Shown here piece after piece: positions 22,014 to 33,927 of a stretch of 49,906 nucleotides of DNA. Made by a program: the position numbers and the translations under genes. Position 1 is the stretch's first letter, and each line of letters begins with the position of its first letter. A model generated the notes under the pieces. The model saw nothing but the letters and a program-made list of their open reading frames with translations. It was not told where the DNA came from and did no database searches. This DNA comes from Heterotrichella gracilis (lineage: Eukaryota > Sar > Xanthophyceae > Tribonematales > Xanthonemataceae): contig JAULBX010015534.1 of NCBI GenBank assembly GCA_032358255.1, positions 42,149 to 92,054 of the forward strand. The letters are read 5' to 3'.

Positions 22014-23458
22014 TCAGGTTGGTCCCTTACTATTCTCTGCCATCTGACTGAGCATGTCCTCACTCACAGCTATGCGCTGCATGGACACCGCAGCCCCAGG
22101 ATACCTCAAGCTGACTGCGGGGTATATGGTGCTTGCAGTACGATGTCTGAGTATTGACTTCAGGGCGCCACTGCAACCAAGCCGCACAAAGAGCTCCCGC
22201 CTGTTCATGTCCACCACCATCACCACCCTGCAGGGGGTTGACCACTTTGCAGGCGACCCACGTATTCTACCTTGCAAGTCCACAATGCGCCATTGCTGCA
22301 GATCATTACGGCCCCTTCAGCTCCAGGAAGAGAAGTGTCCATGCTAACAGAGTTGCCACGAACATATCCCAAGCACAAAAGCTGTGCGGGTGCATTGGGC
22401 AAGGTTGATTTGGCCGCCGATGTCGAGCCAAGCGTGAAGGTGTACTCCCAGGCATGCACCCCGCTTGAAATCCCGCACCCTGCCCTAGCTGAGCAGTGCT
22501 GTGCAGTGGGTGCTTGCTGGACCACCGCTGCATCCATCCGACTCAGCAATGACAATGACGCTCCGCTGCCAATGATTGCATAACTCCCCAGAAGGTCATT
22601 CACACCAAGCGCCGAGGCCATTGCCTGGTGTTTGTATATGCAAAGCAGCTGCTTCTGAGTCAAGAGGCCTTTTGACTCCAACTGCTCTACTACCACCTGT
22701 GGTGGTACTTTCGTGTAGTCTACCAGATGCCACAGGGGCTGCAGCAGCCGCGCCATAGCCAATTGTGTCCCACTTGCAACCTCCTCTGCACCTCCGCAAG
22801 CAGAATGCTTACGTTTAGCCTGTTCCCTGGCCCACTCAACAAGCTGCACCACCACCTGCTCCTGCCTCATGGGTAAGCTCAAAGCGCGCTCACCTTGCAG
22901 CAACCAAGCGAGGGCGGGCAGGGAAATGCCAGTGAAGGTGAAGGCACTCTTGTTCATGGCTTGGATGGCTTTGAGTGCAAGTTTCTGCAGCGGCTCTGCC
23001 TTGCGCTCCACTGCAGCTGTCAGAAAACCCCCCACTGTTGCTGTTGTCACCAGCTGAGTAATAGCCAGCTCAATCGCCATGCATAATGCATCAATGCCGT
23101 ATTGTGCTGCCAAGCAGTGTGCCTCCACAGCAGTGCCGTTGGCCTTGACGCTGTCCACTTTCCCTGTGTAGAGCAAGTCCAGCACCAGCTTGAAAGCGCT
23201 GCTGGATGCCTGTGGCAGGGGTATCTCGCTCATGCCAGTCTCCCTCATGCCTCCAAACAGCAGGCGCTCAAAGTAGGGGCACCGCGCCGCCAGGAACGCC
23301 CTGTTGGCGGGCACCTTGATGCCGTCCTTGCATTTGAAGGAGACATCGTTGTAAGATGCTGAGCGGAGGTTGTCCCGGACCGCAGCCACAATTTGATTAT
23401 TGAGCTCCTGCTCAGCTTGTGACAGGGAAGGGGAGGGTGGTGGAGCTGATGAAACCAT
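22014..23458 (-). pseudogene. BTB5: BTB-BACK-SPRY-like gene with one late frameshift
   Basis: ATG 23458 (MVSSAPPPSPSLSQ) opens a 412-residue frame with a full BTB domain (YNDVSFKCKDGIKVPANRAF, YFERLLFGG), BACK region and most of the SPRY-like part (ISSGVHAWEYTFTLGS, LLCLGYVRGNSVSM). Around 22250-22285 the frame is lost and the 412-residue product ends with an unrelated tail. The family sequence resumes in another frame (CRVVMVVDMNRRELFVRLG, IYPAVSLRYPGAAVSMQRIAV) to the normal stop at 22014. The likely product lacks the last 75 or so residues of the family pattern. It could be a recent pseudogene, a shortened functional protein, or an assembly error. The frame is also open back to the conserved acceptor (exon from 23611). 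Confidence 0.85.
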
Positions 23459-26089
23459 GTATCCAAGCCAACGCTGTTGTTGACAGCGTATCAAGCAGAG
23501 GCCAATCCAGGAATTACTGCCTGCAACGGATTGATATTGGGACCCCCAACTTGGAACAGCATCGCTGTTGGTAGTGGAAGGTGGCTTATAGCCAAGCCTG
23601 CAGGGTTTCACCTGCACAGCGTAGAAGCAACATTACTCAGGATTGCCTCCAAAGGCACTTTGGTTACCCTGTGCCTCCCAAAGCTAAACTACCCAACGGT
23701 ATTTGTACTGCTTGCAAAATGCCCCCTTTTCCCCACAAAAATAGCTCAGAGCACACACACAGTAATGCACCACATTTTCAACTGCCAATTCCGTGTACAT
23801 TAAGGACGCCCAGGCGAATATGCGATGTTATATGCTTGTGCGGTGTTACTTGCGTGTGTTAAAGAGCAACAGTGGTTCCTTGAACTGGAGCAACGTATAC
23901 GTACCCTGGAGGTTGCGAAGCACAAGGCAGCAAATCGCAGGATGGGTAACCATGTTTTCGTACACGCACCTTATGAAAAGGAACGCGCCGGGGCACAAGC
24001 TTTCATATTTGAATACCAACGGGCGCCCACATCATGATTGCCCAAGTCAACTTTCAATCGCGAATTGGGTGGGGGTGACCCTTAATGGCTGGGAGCAGTG
24101 CACACAGTAAATCACCTGCAGATAAGCTGTTGAAAATGGTGGGATCTGCACCCGGCTCTGCATATTCCAACGCTTTGAAGTGGCTCTTGGGGGTTCTTGG
24201 TGATACAGGCAGCGGAGTGCAGGGCGGCATGCATCATGCCGTTGCTGCTGAGGCACACGTTTACACGCAATAAGGTATTGCCAATAACCCTGCTTGACGC
24301 GTGGCGTGATTCCATTAACTCGTGCAATCCTTTTGTTTGTCTGTACCAAGTCACGCGAAGGCACATGCAGATTGCCTTTTACTAGCGTCCCAGACTGCAG
24401 TCAGCTCCAAACCACTGCAGTCAAGTGCAACATGATCTTCATAACCTTTTGTCTTTAGTCTTTTGTCTTTTGTCTTTAATGTAATTTCCTGCAAGTGCCC
24501 TAATTACGTATGGTTGAAGAGGGTAGGATCTGCAGGATCACCAGGAAGTAACCCGGGAACTAACCCTAATCGTTACCCTTTGAAAGGGTACCCTCAGGAT
24601 GATTAATAATGAAGGTGGTGAACTTTTCTGCACTGTTGGTACCTGGTAATGTATTTTGAAACCTCAGTATTTATTCCTCTAATTTGTACTAGCAATTTTT
24701 CGGTAAACTATAAGGAGATAAACGTTGAGCATCATGCAAAACGTCTGAGAGGTTCGGCCGGCGCCAGTGGCAGTGCCGGGCAGTGCGTGCACCTCTGCAC
24801 GCGAGCCATCAGAACATATTCAAAGGCCTACAGCAAGATCCTTTCAATTAAGCTCCCTCCGGCAACTGGCTTCAATTCCATGTTCCGCACTGGCTGCGCT
24901 CTCCCTGAGTCACCAGCAAGGGGGTGTCACATCGATGAATCCACCAAAACCACCACCAAATTAGCACAGGCCCTGCGCAGGCATGGATGATGACATTATT
25001 GCAGTGCAATGCCAGCACCAGGCACTCCACAGAGTGGCTACAATAACTGCGGCAGCAGCCAGTGGCTCCAGTAGATGCACAGCTATGGACTGGGGTGGTG
25101 GCCCAGCTCCCAGTGGGCCCATTGTGGGGGGTCATGCCTGATGGGGTGCGGATGATACCATCATTGGGCCCTGGCCTCAGCTGACTGCTCGATATCATCA
25201 TGGCAGTGTTTGGTGACAATGCATTACACAGCGGCCAGATCATCACATGCTTAACAGGGCGGCAATTTTAACTACGCACTCCACCTCCACACATGTGGTG
25301 ATCCTGCCATGTGTGCACACCTGCGGCAGAACTAATGCGATAATTCTTGCATGCAACAATTATTGATCCCAGCCAGTCACTGGTTGAATGACCATGGGCT
25401 CGTGCAGAGTCAGATGTGTTGCTATTACTACAGTTTTTAAAATCCTGAGGGCAACTAAACTTATACAGCTGGGTAAATGCATAGCTGGCCCGGGTATTGC
25501 TAGCCTCATAGCCATGCCAAGGCGCAGCCTGAGGGCATCTACTTTTACCATAATACGTGGCATCATCAGCAACCATAAATACATAGTGTGTCACAGTCTT
25601 AGCAAGCTCCGATGCAAGTGTTGCTGTCTGTGTCTACCAAGCTCTTTAATGCCATTCAATGCCAATTTGGACAGCATTCTTAACAAAATTGTTGACGTTA
25701 TTACTGCCGGCAAATTGTAAAATTGTTGAGCAGTTGCAACGTAGTACTATCTGTCACAAGTCATGAGGTCCAATCGGCTCCACCAAACTGGGCTAAGCCC
25801 CAGTCACTTTGTGTTATTATCCCGTATCAATAAAACAATTTGCAGACCATCATCTCTGCAAGGAAAAGCAATGCATCTAGATGGCAGCGTGAAGCGATGC
25901 ATCAACAGTGCCCAGGGGAAAAGTTCACTTGCATGCAGTGTGTGCTGCCACGACAATTAAAATGAAAATAATGTGTCACATGGGTACCAGCTGAGCCATG
26001 CACTGCATTTGATGAATGCCATAATTAATTTGCAATGTCTGTTGGTGTTGAATGACACACAAAGACCCAGTGTTGTCTGGCTGCTGCCC
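23459..26089. other. 2.6-kb intergenic stretch between BTB5 and BTB6
   Basis: No gene is recognised. It contains the BTB5 leader, a short TTTTGTC-type tandem repeat (24447-24478) and a small palindrome around 24574-24590. No conserved frames or RNA genes were seen. Confidence 0.5.
24447..24478. repeat. Short TTTTGTC/TTTAGTC tandem repeat
   Basis: About four imperfect heptamer units of the TTTTGTC type in a row. Confidence 0.7.
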
Positions 26090-27520
26090 TCAGGTTGGCA
26101 CTGCTGCCTTGCTCTTGTCCGCCACCCGCTTGAGCATGGCTTCATCCACGGCCATGCGCCGCATGGACACTGCAGCCCCAGGGTACCTCAAGCTGACTGC
26201 TGGGTAATATGTGTTGCTGGGCAATCGGACAACCACCAAAAGTAGGGCACCGTTGTTGCCTTGTTGCACAAACAGCTCCCGCCTGTTCATGTCCACCACC
26301 ACAACCACCTTGCAGGGGGGCCACCACTGAGCCAACCGCAGTGATGATTGCCTGCTGCCTACCCATACTGCGCCATCGCTGCAGACCATGGTGGCCCCAG
26401 CTGCACCAGGAAGAGAGATCTCCATGCTCACATAGTCATTGACAACACCAACGCTCAGCAGCTGTGCAGATGCGTTGGGCAAGGTAGTGGTGCCCTCTGA
26501 GGATGAGCCAAGCGTGAAGGTGTACTCCCAGGCATGCACCCCGCTTGTGATGGCGCGCCTCCCCCTTGCTGAGCAGTGCTGTGCAGAGGGCGCTTGCCGT
26601 ACCACCGTCACATTTGTTCCGTTCCCTCCTTTGCCAAGAATTGCGCCATGTCCCAGGAGATCATCGGCATCCTGCGCAACTGCCATTGCCTGCTGCTTGT
26701 ACACGTGCAGGAGTTGCTCCCGGCTCAGGAGGCATTTTGCCTCCAGCTGCTCCTCCACCACCCGTGGCGGCACTTGCATGAAGTCTACCAGATCCCATAG
26801 GGGCTCCAGCAGCTGCGCCATAGCTGATTGTGACCCACTTGCAGGTTCCTCAGCATCTCGCTTGCGTTTAATCTGTTCCCTGCCCCACTGTATCAACTGC
26901 ACCACCACCTGCTCCTGGGTCATGGGCAATGTCACTGCACGCTCTTCTTGCAACAACCAGGGGAGGGCTGCCATGGTAAATCCGGTGAACGTGACTGCAC
27001 CGCTGTCCATGGTTTGGATGGCTTTGAGTGCAACGGTCTGCAACAGCTCTGCCTGGCGCTCCACTGCAGCTGTCAGCACTATCCCAACTGTGGCTGGTGT
27101 CACAAGCTTGGCGATAGCATGCTCAATCGCCCTGCACACTGTGTCGATGCCGTACTGTGATGCCAAGCAGTGTGCCTCCACAGCAGTGCCATCAGCCTGG
27201 ATGTCGTCCACTTTCCCTGTGTAGAGCAAGTCCAGCACCAGCTTGAAAGCGCTGCTGGATGCCTTTGGCAGGGGTATCTCGCTCATGCCAGTCTCCCTCA
27301 TGCCTCCAAACAACAGGCGCTCAAAGTAGGGGCACCGTGCTGCCAGGAACGCCCTGTTGGCGGGCACCTTGACGCCGTCCTTGCAAGTGAAGCCGACGTC
27401 GTCATAGGATGGTGAGCGAAGGTTGTCCCGGACTGCAGCCAGTATCTCTTGCTGGAGCTGCTGCTCTGCTGTTGACTGCTTTGCTGGGGAGGGAGGGGCT
27501 TGCGGGGCTGAGGAAGCCAT
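26090..27520 (-). CDS. BTB6: intact BTB-BACK protein with SPRY-like C terminus
   Basis: An uninterrupted 476-residue frame from ATG 27520 (MASSAPQAPPSPAK). An in-frame TAA seven codons upstream confirms this as the first possible start. The BTB domain is at about 25-125 (YDDVGFTCKDGVKVPANRAFLAAR, YFERLLFGGMRETGMSEIPLP). The BACK region is at about 130-270, ending in a LWDLVDFMQVPPRVVEEQLEA block. The SPRY-like part spans about 315-460 (ITSGVHAWEYTFTLG, VVVVVDMNRRELFVQQG, YYPAVSLRYPGAAVSMRRMA). The coding part has no intron. The conserved splice acceptor lies about 160 bp upstream (exon from 27680), so the 5' UTR probably carries an intron. This is the cleanest member of the cluster. A CUL3-adaptor role is inferred, with target unknown. 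Confidence 0.9.
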   Translation of the reverse strand: MASSAPQAPPSPAKQSTAEQQLQQEILAAVRDNLRSPSYDDVGFTCKDGVKVPANRAFLAARCPYFERLLFGGMRETGMSEIPLPKASSSAFKLVLDLLYTGKVDDIQADGTAVEAHCLASQYGIDTVCRAIEHAIAKLVTPATVGIVLTAAVERQAELLQTVALKAIQTMDSGAVTFTGFTMAALPWLLQEERAVTLPMTQEQVVVQLIQWGREQIKRKRDAEEPASGSQSAMAQLLEPLWDLVDFMQVPPRVVEEQLEAKCLLSREQLLHVYKQQAMAVAQDADDLLGHGAILGKGGNGTNVTVVRQAPSAQHCSARGRRAITSGVHAWEYTFTLGSSSEGTTTLPNASAQLLSVGVVNDYVSMEISLPGAAGATMVCSDGAVWVGSRQSSLRLAQWWPPCKVVVVVDMNRRELFVQQGNNGALLLVVVRLPSNTYYPAVSLRYPGAAVSMRRMAVDEAMLKRVADKSKAAVPT

Positions 27521-29513
27521 GAGTCCAGGCCAACCGTTTTAGCGGGCGGGTGCACGTATTGGGTAGGGACTGGTCTGGTTTGATGTTCAACGTTAGAAGT
27601 GAACCGCTGATGGCACCGCGCAGCAGTGGTGGCGTATACCCGTTGACCCAAGGCTGGAGCTGCTTCTTGCAGGGGTTTACCTGCACAATAATGACAAAGA
27701 TGCATCAGGAACAGGAAGGGTTTAGGGTTGCAGGAGGGCATTCAAGTGTACAGATGCATCTGCGCTAGTGCTACGGTTTGTTGATAGGTGTAACCACCCA
27801 GGTGCAGACCTGTGCCTTCCGTTGCCAATGGCGTCAGTGCACAATCAGAAACGGTAGAATACAAAAGCCAAGATCGCACCAGTTTCAGTGGTGGTAATTG
27901 AATATATCTAGTGTGAATAGCTTGTTTATTGCCACACCTTTCACCAAGCGGGGCAGGAAACTTGGCTATGCATGCAGTGATGTTGTGTATGGAAACGCAC
28001 CTTTCATAAACCACCATAACAAGACTGGTGAGCCTAGGAGGTAGTGGCGGGGGAGCATAGACTGAGACTCTCAGTGAGAGCATCTGGCTGTCCATGAATA
28101 CAGTAGTATACCCAGCACTTCAGGTTATACTTGGCCATCTGCATGGCATCTGGGTGTTCACTGTGATGGTGCTTCGGGTTCCAACAGCACCAGGATCGCA
28201 AGTGCTTCACACTTTTAACGTACTCAACGAGAGTTGGGTCACTAGTTGCAAGTGCCCACAACCCTACAATATATAGATATGACAGCCTCATCTAGCAATA
28301 TGGAGTGCCGCCGTTCAAATAACATCTTCCAACCTTTGCGAGGACCAAACCCACCAACAACGCAAACAGAGTGTGGAGTGATACATTATTCCGATAAGTG
28401 CAAAGTAAACTTCTTCACCTTGCGTGATGTGCCTGCCTTGGCAACTGTCCGTTGTTCAAGAGTTCAAAAGTCTGCATGCATGCATCGTCGGTTTCGGTTT
28501 CATTATGCATCTAACTGCAGTCAAAGTGGGCAGCGTTTCCGGTGATGTTCAGTCTGTGCGTTGCTGCATACTGGCTGTACCGTTGCAGATGCACACAATA
28601 CTGAGTGGGACTGCATGCGGCAACCCAAGGCCTTTTTTTAGGTTAGCCAGTTTTGCAGTTTGGCCGATGCATGCACTTCACAGAAGTCACAACGGGCAAG
28701 GCATGGATCACAGCCGCGGCAAGCTGCAGAGCATTATGCTTGATTTGAAAATTGAATTTGAGCCACGTTGCCAGGGTGCCATCCGAGTCACTGCAAATGA
28801 ATCGCCCTGGGGGCCAGTCACTTGCATCCCAATGGGTATACCCTCCCACTGGTAGTCTCAGTCAGTTTGCGACACACGAGTCAGTGCCAAGTACGCAAGC
28901 TGCGTGTGAGCAGTTGTGAGAGAGGTGACATAAGTTACAGAAGCATCATGGACACCAGGTGAAGCCCAACTGATACCAGTACTAAGAAGTTTAGTGGACT
29001 GCGCGCTGAGAAGCAAAAGTGGTGGTTGGTTGGCGTGAAGGCCAAAGCCTTACACGCTGAGCAAACTTGAACTGGCACTACTGGCACACTGCGACAGACC
29101 TCTAGTGCACCCCCATATATCATGCCACTGACTCTGTTATCCCTTTAAAAAATGACCTGGTTGCTCAGAACGCCAGTGCAAAAAGTGCCTCTTCCCCTGA
29201 TGCCCCAAAATGGCCCTTTTGCACCTGCCATGCCTTGCCAGCTGCCCTGCGTCCCCTGCCAACCGTCCGCGCACCATGAATAGGGTCCGAACTAAAACAA
29301 CATTGCACACCCATACCACTCATGCACATGCCATGCTCACCGCCCTCCCATACAGCTGCCAAGTGGCGTGCTCACACCTGTTGCGCATCCCTGCTGCCCG
29401 CTAGGTGGCGAAACAGAACACAATAATAAAAAAAGGCCGCTGCAGCTCTTTCAAACCACGATGTGCCATCTGCCGCGCTCCCTGCCCTCCCCATTTGCCC
29501 CAAAGTGACGCGC
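27521..29513. other. 2-kb intergenic stretch between BTB6 and calreticulin
   Basis: No gene is recognised. It holds the BTB6 leader (27521-27680) and an ATGCATGCATC string near 28478. Minus-strand TGTAA signals (ttaca in the plus text, near 28935 and 29049) could end the calreticulin transcript. Confidence 0.5.
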
Positions 29514-32360
29514 TCACAGCTCGTCCTTGCCGTCCATAGGTGCCCCAAAGTCGGCTGGGCCCCCCTCCTCATCATAGTCCTCATCCTCCTCTGTGGAGCC
29601 CTTGGTCTCGTCCTCCTGCGCAGACAGGAAGCAACACAGATTAGGGTTTTAGGGTTTTCCTAGACGGCAAGGATAGATGCATCACGTGAGAAAGGAAGGG
29701 CGAAAAGGAAACGCCCACTAAATGACAGTCCATGCATAATACACAGGTTGTTCAGCTGGCTAGGCACCAAAAAGTGTGGAACTCAAGGGCATAGCAGAAA
29801 CCGTAGCCGCCTCAGGCGTGCCACCAAGGGTATACAACCACCTCAGTGCGAACTCTCATGAGAACGACCGTGTGCAGCCCGATGAGCGACGTGTGCGCAT
29901 GGAGGAGGACAATGCACTGCCAACGTATTTCCCCATCGCCTGCCGCCCCCCTCCCAACGTCACCACGATTGGCCCCCTCCCAAACCTGAACCCTAAACCC
30001 TTAAAGGCCCCAACCCTCCCTCACCTTCTCCTTCTCCGCCTCCTCCTTTGCCTTGCGCTCCTCCTGCACCTTGTCGTACATGGCCTTCTCGCCGGCCTTG
30101 TTCTTGCCCCAGGTGTCCTCGGCAAACTGGCGCGCGTACGCCACGTCATCCGTGACCAGCACGTTGTCGAAGATGGACCCGGCCTTCACCTGCCACAGCT
30201 CAAAGCCCACGTACTTGAGGGAGGGGAAGGAGTAGAGGTCGTCCTGGTGCACGTACTCGGGGTTGGGGATGTCGGGGGCCACCCAGATGCCCTTGTAGGC
30301 GGGGTTGTCAATCATCTTGGGGCTCCACTCGCCTGCGGCAGGGGGGCGGGAGGGGGTTAGGAGGGTGGGGTGCAGTGGGAGGTGATGGCTGGGTGCAGCT
30401 CGGGTGTGGGTGTCTGTCAGAATGGTAGCCATGCATTTGGAGCCTTGTGATGTGATGAACATAATGGCGCAATGCTATGAGCTGCAGCTGCATATGACTG
30501 CCATGCCTGCTACTATCCAGGATGGCGCATTTGACATGTCAGCAACACGCTGAGACGGGCATTTCCGCCACCAGCACTTGCAACAGCATGCGCAGCTCCC
30601 AAGCGCACAATTCCCCAATGCACCGTTTGGCGCAAGGTGACCATGCCGCACGCCAGCCACGCAAGTGCTGCTCGCCACCCTGCACCGCCTCCATCAACCC
30701 TAGGCATACCCTCGCCACACCCTCGCCGTACCCTTGAACTCGGGGTTCTTGGTGGTGGGTGGCTCCCACTCGCCGTCGTCCTCGTCGCTCCAGTCCTCGG
30801 GCTTCTTGGCCTCGGGGTCGGGCAGGTACTCAGGGATGTCGTCATAGCCATCGGGCTTCTTGTCCTCAGGGTCCTCGATCTGTGCGCGCTCATCCCAGTC
30901 CTCGGGCTTCACCGCATCAGGGTCCTGCAAGGGGTGGGTGGGGATTGGGGCCTGGTTTGGGAGGGTGAGGTGGGCGTGGGAGGTGGGCGTGGGAGGTGGC
31001 GGGGTGCTGGTTGTGATGGGCGATTGGGTTGGCGGTTGTGTGGGAGGGTGGTGATCTGGTTCCCCAGGGTTCATGACATGGCATCCTTCAATTCGCGGAT
31101 AGTGAGCTGTAAAGGATATACATCCTAGTGGGCACTTATTAAGTTGATGATGCGTACAACAAAAGTTGGTATGCAAAGCGCTTGGGCATGCTCTAGTAGC
31201 AGCGAAAGTGGGAAGAACCCTCCATCTTTAATTATAGAATTCCTGCAGGCTAGCTACTTCACCTATAGGAAGTGAATAGGCTTCCTAGCATTACATAGGA
31301 TGGAAGCCTATTCACTTCCGCTTTTTTGATGGCGAAACAGCCCGGGAAGTGAAGTGTAGTTTACCTTGATGGTTTTGGGCTTCAAGATATCCCAGTCCTC
31401 GTACAAGCTGCCCTCCTCCTTTTGCTCGTTGTCAATCAGCACCTGGGCAGGTTAGTTTGAAGTGAGCAGGTGCGTTGCAGGTGTGCAAGGCGTGATTTGA
31501 AAGCTGCCAGCACATCATACTGCCCTCACCTTGTAGGTGTTGTTGGAGTGCAAGATGAGCGTGTAGACGTGCGTCAACTCGTCGGTCTCGCAGGGGATGT
31601 TCTTCTTGATCAAGTGGTTGGTCTCGTCACGGGTCAGGATGACGTGCACCTTCCTTGTGCTGAAGCCACAGATGTCTGGCCCAAACATGATGCTGTATGG
31701 GGTGGAGCCACCAAAGCTCTCGATGTCGACGCCACTGATCAGAGCACAGATATGAAAAGTTAGCAGGTATTGATAGGGAAGCCCTACCATACGTGAGATC
31801 TAGCAATGGGCAGTGGATCATGTTTTCTTACCCGGGCACCAACTTGATGTAGCCACCACCGCAGTCCAGCTTCTGCTCGTGCTTTGCTGAGAACTGCAGA
31901 GGGAGAACGTAGTTAGCTTGTATGGTCAAAGAACAGCAACAGACAGTAGTTGTTTGAATTGCAGCTGTTTGAACGCACACCCACCTGCAGCACCAAGTCC
32001 TTGCCCTTGTTGCTGAACTCATCAAACTCGGAGTAGACCGAGTAAAACCGGGCATCAGGCGAGGTCTTGATGCCCTTATCTGCCTCTGCATCGCCATACC
32101 AGTCGCCCGCCGTGTGAATCCAGTCACCAGCCTCGCCCTCCTTCACCTTCCAGTCGGACTTCTTCCACCGCTTCTCCCACGAGTCTGCATGCAGTGCAGG
32201 CTGATCAGACACCGCCACTGGTTCGAAGTGGGACCCTCAAGAAGCCAAGAATGCAGCGATGAATACACAACTCACCATCGAACTTCTCCTCGAAGTATAC
32301 CTTGGCGGTTGCTGCGCCGATTACGCAGGCCAGCACCAGGAGTGCTGCCGTTCGCCTCAT
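29514..32360 (-). CDS. CRT: Calreticulin (ER lectin chaperone)
   Basis: Eight exons (32360-32276, 32184-31985, 31893-31832, 31734-31530, 31442-31365, 30924-30732, 30332-30025, 29615-29514) give a 410-residue protein, near the usual calreticulin length. The signal peptide is [19 protein letters not shown] and mature [10 protein letters not shown] follows. The globular domain has [32 protein letters not shown] and the third conserved Cys in [13 protein letters not shown]. The proline-rich P-domain carries the [12 protein letters not shown] and [19 protein letters not shown] repeats and the [17 protein letters not shown] block. An acidic tail ends in KDEL, the ER retrieval signal. It binds monoglucosylated glycans and calcium in the ER lumen and, with calnexin, folds glycoproteins. 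Intron 5 contains an 18-bp-arm perfect hairpin. Confidence 0.97.
31268..31319. repeat. Perfect 18-bp inverted repeat (hairpin) in calreticulin intron 5
   Basis: GGAAGTGAATAGGCTTCC (31268-31285) and its exact reverse complement (31302-31319) flank a 16-nt loop, and a T-run follows. A related GGGAAGTGAAG string lies about 25 bp further on. It could be a foldback element remnant or a structured RNA. Confidence 0.85.
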
Positions 32361-33042
32361 GGCTGTCGGCTGTATCCTAATGATGGAGCGATGCAACAAA
32401 CCTGCTGCAAAACCAAACTGCCCACAATGCTGCTCGAACGCAGTCCCGACTAATATGACAAAAATATATGCTGTGCACCCTTTTGATGTGCTCTGGGCGT
32501 TTGGGTGCATCGATACGTTCGCGAACACTCTGCAACTCTGTGCACTTCCTGCAGCAACGTGGCGCTCCGGTCCACGTCATCACAAAAAGCGTTGGGACCC
32601 GGTCCAGCTCAACACGGACGAGGGTTTCTCCTTCAAAAAACTTACCCTAGGGTATTGACAAGTAGGGTTTCGGTGCCATCTTCTAGGAGGGTTTCCCTTT
32701 GGGTTTAAAACCAGACTGAGTCCCAAAGCCACCACTATCGTACCCAACAGCCACAGTCCTATCGAGTGCACAACATGTTGTAGCTGTAGCAAATTGTGAG
32801 CGGTGCAATGCCATCCACCCATGACATGTGGCACGTAGGTCCTTGGCACTTGCTCCACTGTTCCACATCGTTATTACACAGCGGTCCCAAAAATGCCCCA
32901 AATGGCATTCATTCAGTTTTCCTCAACAAAAAGCCCAACAGGTTAGCAAACAATGTACGAGTTAGTCGAACCGTCCCTGCCCCGCTCCCACACTTCCCCT
33001 CAGGGCAGCAATATTTGTTGCAATAATTCTTTGAAGATGCTC
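32361..33042. other. Calreticulin promoter / Deg8 3' flank
   Basis: The two genes run in the same direction, so this 682-bp spacer must contain the calreticulin promoter and the Deg8 3' end. A minus-strand TGTAA (ttaca in the plus text near 32873) is a plausible poly(A) signal for Deg8. No gene is seen. Confidence 0.5.
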
Positions 33043-33895
33043 TCACCCCTTGGCCTCCTCCAGGGTTACCTTCAGCTCCACTGTCTGCTCCCCTGCCTCC
33101 CCAACACCCCTCACCACCTTCAGCACCACTGTGTCACCCACCACCCGCTCATCCAACACCTCCTGCAGATCCGCAAACTTCCGCACGGGCGTGCCATCAA
33201 TCCCCACAATCACATCCCCGGTAATAATCCCCGTTAGGCCCCTGCGGGTCCCCAACAAACCTGCTTTGGCCGCCGCGCTGTTGGAGTCTAGGCTTTGCAC
33301 CAGGGCGCCGGTGGTGACCTTGAGAGACTTGGCCACCTGGTCTGTCGCCACCTGTACACACATGCCAGGTGTCACCCCCCATCACATCACTGCCGGCAAC
33401 GGCATATAGGGCATTCTCATGGCGGCGCATGAATGGCAACTACACCCCAATGGCAAGGGGTATGTTTTAATAAGCAGAACTCGTCAATGGTGTGTGCCTG
33501 AACCTCAGCTCGCACACCCATAAACCTAGTGATGCCCAGTTTGTGACAACACCTTTTGTCTGTAAATCTACATCAAGTGCAAAACAGCACACAAAGCATC
33601 TATCATGATGATATCATGGTGGCCTCCATTGCCTGCATGCCACAACCTGGCACAGCTGGATCCTTGCAGGCAGTGCCACGTACCACAGGGCTCAAAACCC
33701 TGCACTAGGTTCTCCCCTACCTGAATATTGAGCGCCGGGCGCACCACCTTTCCAAACTCAATGAGCTGCGGCACCACGCGGCGCACAGTATCTGCGGGGA
33801 TGGCAAACCCCACCCCAGCCGAGGTGCCCGTGGGGGTGAAGATAGCGGTGTTGACCCCTATCAAGTTGCCCTTGGAGTCCAGCAGGGGCCCGCCG

Positions 33896-33927
<32 letters not shown>

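Noticed and set aside
24925-24975. CACATCGATGAATCC resembles CTU2 exon 5 CACATCGACGAATCA
   Set aside because: Only about 14 of 15 bases match and the flanks do not align, so this is too short to call a relic.
19069-26089. Many 60-110-codon open frames in the spacers around BTB4, BTB5 and BTB6
   Set aside because: They lack family similarity, overlap each other on both strands, and show no splice-joined extension. They are what chance gives in this base composition.
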